Positions 7,293 through 10,939 of a DNA stretch of 10,939 bases are shown piece after piece. Position 1 is the first letter of the stretch, and every line of letters starts with the position of its first letter. The notes beneath the pieces are model-generated. The model saw only the letters and a list, made by a program, of their open reading frames with translations. It was not told the DNA's origin and made no database searches. The position numbers and the translations under genes were made by a program. The stretch is from an uncultured Oscillibacter sp. (GTDB lineage: Bacteria; Bacillota; Clostridia; Oscillospirales; Oscillospiraceae), in the NCBI GenBank assembly GCA_946183715.1, contig CAMHDB010000035.1:1-10939 (forward strand). The letters are read 5' to 3'.

Positions 7293-8425
7293 TCTCCCGC
7301 TCCTCCCAAGCGAATCGCGTCCTGTATTCTGTCATGAATCCCGGTGCCCCGGATACGCTTTACCCTGACTTCCTGCTTGCCGTCCGCCACGGACACCAGC
7401 ATTTCCCCTATCGCCCGGGCAAGGCCCACCGGAACCGCGTTTCCGATTTGCCGGTACTTGCTCGCAAGCGTCCCCATCAGTTTCCAGTCGGGAGGGAACT
7501 GCTGGATTCTCGCGTATTCGGCTACGCTGAGGGGCCTGTCCTTCGTGGGGTGACACATCATGGTAGCCTTTTGCACGGGGCTGGTCACGACTGTGGGACT
7601 GGGCTGACTGTAGGACAGACGCCTGTAGAAGCCCACTTTCCCGCCGCCCGACGCGTAAGCGCCGCCCATCGCCGGGGGAATCAGTTCGGCGGGCAGATTG
7701 CGCCAGTTCCCGCCCTCCGGAATCATGCGTAGATAGCGGAGCCTGCTTTCGCTGAAGGATTCGCACTCGCCGGGACAGTCCTCAATGTCGCGGATTGCGT
7801 CACCTAGCGTCCGCCACCTGCAATCGGCGTTCTGGTGAATGTGGAAGTGCGTCGGGACGGGGAGGAAGATTTCCTCGTTGTCCCTGCTCCCGAGCAATAC
7901 GAAGCGCTCCCGGAACTGCGGCGCGCCGTAGTTCACCGCGTCCAGAACGCCGTACACCGTTTTATAGCGGAGCCTGCGGAACTCCTCTAGAATAACGTCC
8001 AACGCTCTTGTTTTCAGACTGGCCCCGGAGGAATCTTTCAGGGGTGCGCTCATAAGGCCCTTTACATTCTCCATGACGAAGAATCGCGGCCTGATTTCGT
8101 CAATCATGCGCACAAAGTCCAGAAAGAGACTGCCCCGGGGGTCGTTGATTCCCCGGCGCTTTCCGGCGGTGGAAAAGGGCTGGCACGGCGGCCCGCCGCA
8201 AATCAGAAACGGCTCTCCGACATTCATCCCGGATACGTCCAAAAGTTCGCGGGAGGAAATGTCCCTGATATCGCCCAAAAGCCCCCTGTGGCCGTTAAAC
8301 TCCATAGTTCGCACACAATAACTGTCCACGTCTTGACCAATCTCAAACCGGATTCCAGCTTTCATCAGTCCAATATCGAGGCCCATTGCGCCGGAAAAGA
8401 GTGAAATTGAGCGCGTATCCGCCAT
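7289..8425 (-). CDS. DNA (cytosine-5-)-methyltransferase of a type II R-M system
   Basis: Transfers a methyl group from S-adenosylmethionine to C5 of cytosine in the system's target, protecting host DNA. It has 378 residues and all the landmark motifs: motif I SLFSGAMGLDIGL (8-20), motif IV GGPPCQPFS with catalytic Cys81, motif VI MENVKGL (118-124), motif VIII QFRERFVLLG (170-179), motif IX RPLSVAEYARIQQFP (297-311) and motif X QIGNAVP (326-332). The target-recognition region is roughly 180-295 and is compact; its specificity cannot be read. It is the first gene of the operon, ahead of the endonuclease, so the host would be protected before cutting starts. The promoter is excellent, but the ribosome site is poor: only GCGGGGCG precedes a TTTTT and the ATG at 8425. 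The endonuclease by contrast has a strong site. No controller (C) protein or vsr gene is next to it. Confidence 0.95.
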   Translation of the reverse strand: MADTRSISLFSGAMGLDIGLMKAGIRFEIGQDVDSYCVRTMEFNGHRGLLGDIRDISSRELLDVSGMNVGEPFLICGGPPCQPFSTAGKRRGINDPRGSLFLDFVRMIDEIRPRFFVMENVKGLMSAPLKDSSGASLKTRALDVILEEFRRLRYKTVYGVLDAVNYGAPQFRERFVLLGSRDNEEIFLPVPTHFHIHQNADCRWRTLGDAIRDIEDCPGECESFSESRLRYLRMIPEGGNWRNLPAELIPPAMGGAYASGGGKVGFYRRLSYSQPSPTVVTSPVQKATMMCHPTKDRPLSVAEYARIQQFPPDWKLMGTLASKYRQIGNAVPVGLARAIGEMLVSVADGKQEVRVKRIRGTGIHDRIQDAIRLGGAGE

Positions 8426-8457
8426 AAAAACGCCCCGCTTTGCAACTTATTGGAAGT

Positions 8458-8486
8458 ATTATAGCGCGGCGGCGGGCGGATGTCAA
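8458..8486 (-). promoter_or_regulatory. Perfect-consensus promoter of the R-M operon
   Basis: On the minus strand TTGACA (8486-8481) and TATAAT (8463-8458) are both exact sigma-A consensus boxes with the ideal 17-bp spacer. Transcription would start near 8451 and leave a leader of about 25 nt before the methyltransferase ATG. Confidence 0.85.
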
Positions 8487-8514
8487 CGGAAATTTCGGGG
8501 TCTCGCGGAATGAA

Positions 8515-8531
8515 GGTCAAAAAAAGTCAAA
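8515..8531 (+). promoter_or_regulatory. CtsR operator, upstream box
   Basis: GGTCAAA-AAA-AGTCAAA is a perfect match to the known CtsR heptad direct repeat, RGTCAAA-NAN-RGTCAAA. It ends 19 bp before the -35 box of the ctsR promoter. It also lies 28 bp upstream of the -35 of the divergent R-M promoter, probably too far to repress that one directly. Confidence 0.85.
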
Positions 8532-8550
8532 AATATTTTTCAAAAACCCC

Positions 8551-8578
8551 TTGACAAATCCGGAGGGCGTGCTATAAT
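8551..8578 (+). promoter_or_regulatory. Promoter of the ctsR-mcsA-clpC operon
   Basis: TTGACA (8551-8556) and TATAAT (8573-8578) are both exact consensus boxes with a 16-bp spacer. Transcription would start near 8585, so the downstream CtsR box falls just after the start site. A strong vegetative promoter held down by CtsR is the standard class III heat-shock arrangement in Bacillota. Confidence 0.85.
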
Positions 8579-8593
8579 AGCCCACAGAAAGAA

Positions 8594-8610
8594 GGTTAAA
8601 GATAGTCAAA
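8594..8610 (+). promoter_or_regulatory. CtsR operator, downstream box
   Basis: GGTTAAA-GAT-AGTCAAA fits the CtsR direct repeat RGTCAAA-NAN-RGTCAAA with a single mismatch, T for C in the first heptad. It begins about 10 nt after the predicted start site, where a bound repressor would block promoter clearance. Confidence 0.8.
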
Positions 8611-8638
8611 GTCAAGAGAAACGAAAGGCGGTGATTCC

Positions 8639-9091
8639 GTGGGAATCACAGATTTGATTGCCGCGTTCCTGCAAGGCTCCCTAGACGAGACCGAAAACGG
8701 CGTGCTGGAAATCCAGCGGAGCGACTTGGCCCAGCGCTTCAAGTGCGTGCCCAGCCAGATTAACTACGTGGTTTCCACCCGCTTTTCCCCGGAGCGCGGC
8801 TACATCGTAGAAAGCCGGCGCGGCGGCAACGGCTACATCCGTATTACCCGCGTGCGCGTCGACCACGAGACCCTTTTAATGCACGTCATCAACAGTATCG
8901 GCGACGAACTCGACTTCCCTTCGGCCCGGGCGATTCTCGGGAATCTGCTCCACGCCGACGCCCTCGACGAGCGTACCGCAAAAACGTTACTCTCCGCCGT
9001 CGGCGACAAGTCCCTCGCCGCCGTGCCCAAGGAACTCCGCGACAGCGTCCGGGCCGACATCCTCAAAAATACCCTTATTTTACAGGTCTAG
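8639..9091 (+). CDS. ctsR: CtsR, class III heat-shock repressor
   Basis: A dimeric winged-helix repressor of clp genes, inactivated on heat or protein stress. It has 150 residues, the usual length. The N-terminal DNA-binding domain shows the family block CVPSQINYVVSTRF (36-49) followed by GYIVESRRGGNGYIRI (54-69). The C-terminal half, with a LLSAVGDKSL segment and a terminal RADILKN helix, matches the dimerisation and ClpC-recognition region. The start is a GTG at 8639, chosen because AAAGGCGGTG lies just upstream and the frame fits the family N-terminus. The glycine-rich wing, normally GGGG, reads GGNG here (Asn64); that loop is the reported intrinsic heat sensor in Bacillus subtilis. The two operators upstream show autoregulation. 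First gene of a ctsR-mcsA-clpC operon. Confidence 0.95.
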   Translation: MGITDLIAAFLQGSLDETENGVLEIQRSDLAQRFKCVPSQINYVVSTRFSPERGYIVESRRGGNGYIRITRVRVDHETLLMHVINSIGDELDFPSARAILGNLLHADALDERTAKTLLSAVGDKSLAAVPKELRDSVRADILKNTLILQV

Positions 9092-9145
9092 TCCCCGGAC
9101 ATTCGCGGAAACTAAAAACATGGATTTTTAAGGAGGCTTTCAGTT

Positions 9146-9643
9146 ATGAAATGCGAACATTGTGGAAAAAATGAAGTCACCTTCGTGTACCGGAGCAACA
9201 TCAACGGACAGGTCGACGAAAAGCACCTCTGCGCCGACTGCGCCGAAAAGCTCGGCTATACGAAACGCGTCGCGGCCCATAACCGCTCCCTCATGCGCGA
9301 TTTCTTCTCCGACGACTTCTTCGGCGGAAGTCTGCTTGACGGCTTCTCCACGCCCATGTCGTCCCTGATGGGGCGCATGCTCGAAAGCCCGTTCGACGAC
9401 TTCTTCTCCGACATCCCCGCCCTGACGGCGGCCCCCGCCCCCGAGGCCAAACAGCCCGAGGCCCAGCCCGTACAGGAGGCCGAACAGAACCACTACGACC
9501 AGTTGCGGCGGCTCAACGCCCTGAAACTCGAAATGAACCGCGCCGTACAGGAGGAGAATTTCGAGCGCGCGGCGGAAATCCGCGACGAAATCCGGCGTCT
9601 GGAACCGCAGGACGCCGCCCCGGACACGAACGAACAGAAGTAA
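9146..9643 (+). CDS. mcsA: McsA-like zinc-finger and UVR-domain protein (reduced form)
   Basis: In Bacillus McsA is a zinc-binding adaptor that activates the arginine kinase McsB and helps ClpC and CtsR control. This 165-residue protein has an N-terminal zinc-finger pair, CEHC (3-6) and CADC (29-32). A middle region of about 85 residues is rich in Asp, Phe, Pro and Ala and repeats DDFF-type motifs. A C-terminal UVR helix pair lies at about 118-153 (NALKLEMNRAVQEENFERAA). Bacillus McsA has four CxxC motifs; only two are present here. AAGGAGG (9130-9136) lies 9 nt ahead of the ATG. It follows ctsR by 54 bp and precedes clpC by 64 bp, with no mcsB between. UVR segments are known to contact Clp ATPases and UvrB-type partners, so a ClpC-adaptor role is a reasonable inference. 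Confidence 0.88.
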   Translation: MKCEHCGKNEVTFVYRSNINGQVDEKHLCADCAEKLGYTKRVAAHNRSLMRDFFSDDFFGGSLLDGFSTPMSSLMGRMLESPFDDFFSDIPALTAAPAPEAKQPEAQPVQEAEQNHYDQLRRLNALKLEMNRAVQEENFERAAEIRDEIRRLEPQDAAPDTNEQK

Positions 9644-9654
9644 TCCGACGCCGT

Positions 9655-9679
9655 GCCCCGGTTCCATCCGGGCCGGGGC
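9655..9679 (+). other. Possible small intercistronic hairpin between mcsA and clpC
   Basis: GCCCCGG (9655-9661) can pair with CCGGGGC (9673-9679) around an 11-nt loop. There is no U-run, so termination is unlikely; it could tune the ratio of the two products or protect mRNA. In GC-rich DNA a 7-bp stem may be chance. Confidence 0.25.
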
Positions 9680-9707
9680 CGGAGCCTCACAGAAAGGAAG
9701 GTTGACT

Positions 9708-10939
9708 ATGAACGAAATCCAATTCACCGCCGACGCGGAACGGGCGATGGAGTTATCGCAGGAAGCGGCGTCGGAACTCGGTCACGGCTACGTCGGCACC
9801 GAACACCTTTTAATGGGCCTAATTCGGACAAATCAGGGTATCGCCCACGAAGTGCTGACGGAGTGCGGCCTGACCGACGACATGCTTGAGGACATCGTAA
9901 AGAAAATCGTGGGTACTGGCCTCTCCGGGGCGAATCCCTTACAGGGATGGTCTCCGCGCGCCCAGCACGCCATACAAATCGCGAACGAGGACGCCCGGCG
10001 CGGCGGTACGGTACAAATCGGCACCGAACACCTGTTATCCGGCCTTCTCCGCGAGGGGAACAACATGGCCGTGCGCGTACTCCGCACGGCGGGCGTCAAT
10101 ACAAGGAATCTCTTTGAAGCCTTGCGGAACAAAGTCAACAACGCGCCGAAAGCGCAGGCGGGGCGATTCCGTCCGGGCAGCGGGCGCGAGGACGGCAGCG
10201 CCTCCGGCAAGACGCTGCAGGAGTTCACGCGCGACCTGACCGCCGACGCCCGGAACCGCCGTTTAGACCCGGTCATCGGGCGCGACAACGAGATACAGCG
10301 CGTGATACAAATCCTGTCGCGCCGGACGAAGAACAACCCTTGCCTGATTGGCGAACCGGGCGTAGGCAAGACGGCAATCGCGGAGGGCCTCGCGTCGAAA
10401 ATCGCGCTGGGCGACGTGCCCGAAGAACTGCTCGACAAGCGTATTTTGTCGCTTGACCTGTCGGGGATGGTCGCCGGGACGAAGTACCGCGGGGAGTTCG
10501 AGGAGAGAATCAAGAAGACGCTGGAGGAAGTCAAGAAGTCCGGCGACGTGATTCTGTTCATCGACGAACTGCATACGATAGTCGGCGCGGGTTCGGCGGA
10601 GGGCGCCGTCGACGCCGCGAACATTATCAAGCCCGCCCTCGGGCGCGGCGAAATCCGCGTCATCGGGGCCACGACGCTGAACGAGTACCGCCGCTATATC
10701 GAGAAGGACGCCGCATTGGAGCGCCGTTTCCAGCCCGTACAGGTCGGCGAACCGTCGCAGGAAGACAGCCTCATTATCTTGAAGGGCCTCCGGGAGCGCT
10801 ACGAACAGCACCATAAACTCCATATCACCGACGAGGCCCTCGAGGCCGCCGTCACGCTGTCGACGCGCTATATCAACGACCGCTTCTTACCGGATAAGGC
10901 CATTGACCTCATGGACGAAGCCGCCTCCCGGGTACGCAT
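9708..10939 (+). CDS. clpC: ClpC, AAA+ unfoldase of the ClpCP protease (partial, 3' end off window)
   Basis: ATP-driven hexameric chaperone that unfolds substrates for ClpP. About 410 codons are visible, under half of the usual ~810. Residues 1 to about 145 form the double Clp-N domain, with two GTEHLL repeats. A linker follows, then the first AAA+ module beginning near DPVIGRDNEIQRVIQILSRR. Walker A is GEPGVGKT (215-222) and Walker B is VILFIDELH with D286 and E287. The sequence ends in INDRFLPDKAIDLMDEAASR, just before the coiled-coil M-domain where adaptors bind. AAAGGAAGG lies a few bases ahead of the ATG at 9708. Placement behind ctsR and mcsA makes ClpC, rather than ClpB or ClpE, the right name. 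It should be induced on stress through the CtsR operators upstream of ctsR. Confidence 0.96.
   Translation, partial: MNEIQFTADAERAMELSQEAASELGHGYVGTEHLLMGLIRTNQGIAHEVLTECGLTDDMLEDIVKKIVGTGLSGANPLQGWSPRAQHAIQIANEDARRGGTVQIGTEHLLSGLLREGNNMAVRVLRTAGVNTRNLFEALRNKVNNAPKAQAGRFRPGSGREDGSASGKTLQEFTRDLTADARNRRLDPVIGRDNEIQRVIQILSRRTKNNPCLIGEPGVGKTAIAEGLASKIALGDVPEELLDKRILSLDLSGMVAGTKYRGEFEERIKKTLEEVKKSGDVILFIDELHTIVGAGSAEGAVDAANIIKPALGRGEIRVIGATTLNEYRRYIEKDAALERRFQPVQVGEPSQEDSLIILKGLRERYEQHHKLHITDEALEAAVTLSTRYINDRFLPDKAIDLMDEAASRVR

Noticed and set aside
6534..7337. A 267-codon plus-strand frame opposite the endonuclease
   Set aside because: It starts inside the terminator stem and has no recognisable features; the minus frame fits the R-M operon, has a good ribosome site and a 4-base overlap with the methyltransferase.
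7803..9090. CTAG is also scarce, with about four sites seen, all in the methyltransferase and ctsR genes
   Set aside because: CTAG is rare in many bacterial genomes for general reasons, so this is not special, and it is not absent here.
9833..10672. A 279-codon minus-strand frame opposite clpC
   Set aside because: Ser/Arg/Pro-rich shadow of a strongly conserved ClpC coding region.
1..10939. Search for tRNA or rRNA genes, CRISPR arrays, insertion sequences and attachment sites, including flanks of the R-M operon
   Set aside because: No cloverleaf, spaced repeat array, transposase or flanking direct repeat was seen; how the R-M operon arrived cannot be deduced from this window.

Overview
The window looks like chromosomal DNA from a GC-rich member of the Bacillota, most likely a clostridial (Oscillospirales-like) anaerobe. 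Three things point there: a ctsR-mcsA-clpC heat-shock operon with CtsR operators, a secreted protein with S-layer-homology (SLH) cell-wall anchors, and a K+-dependent, probably Na+-pumping membrane pyrophosphatase. Codons strongly favour G or C in the third position, so long open frames on the wrong strand are common and were discarded. The species assignment is an inference.

Layout, left to right. (1) 1-2053, minus strand: membrane-bound ion-translocating pyrophosphatase (hppA), cut by the left edge near its C-terminus. (2) 2054-2369: a divergent intergenic region with a promoter for each neighbour. (3) 2370-5372, plus: a 1000-residue exported protein built of repeated ~120-residue modules, two low-complexity linkers (one holding a recent 111-bp duplication) and C-terminal SLH domains. 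(4) A perfect 15-bp hairpin without a U-tract, then 5436-6512, plus: an M24 Xaa-Pro peptidase, closed by a good terminator. (5) 6549-8425, minus, convergent with the peptidase: a two-gene type II restriction-modification operon, a C5-cytosine methyltransferase followed by a PmeII-like endonuclease with an ATGA overlap, read from a perfect-consensus promoter. (6) 8426-8638: a divergent regulatory region with two strong promoters and two CtsR boxes. (7) 8639-10939, plus: ctsR, mcsA and clpC, with clpC cut by the right edge.

How it works together. CtsR should repress its own operon through the two operators that bracket the promoter. ClpC is the AAA+ unfoldase the operon supplies for protein quality control, and McsA is its usual adaptor. 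The arginine kinase gene mcsB, normally between mcsA and clpC, is absent: only 64 bp separate the two genes. McsA is correspondingly reduced, and the CtsR glycine loop carries an Asn.

The most striking signal belongs to no single gene. I read every line of the window and found no GATC tetranucleotide at all, although a few tens would be expected and the equally composed palindrome GTAC is abundant. Isoleucine codons after a G-ending codon switch from ATC to ATT or ATA, which shows the avoidance is worked into coding sequence. The resident cytosine-methyltransferase R-M pair is one candidate cause, but its recognition site cannot be read from the sequence.
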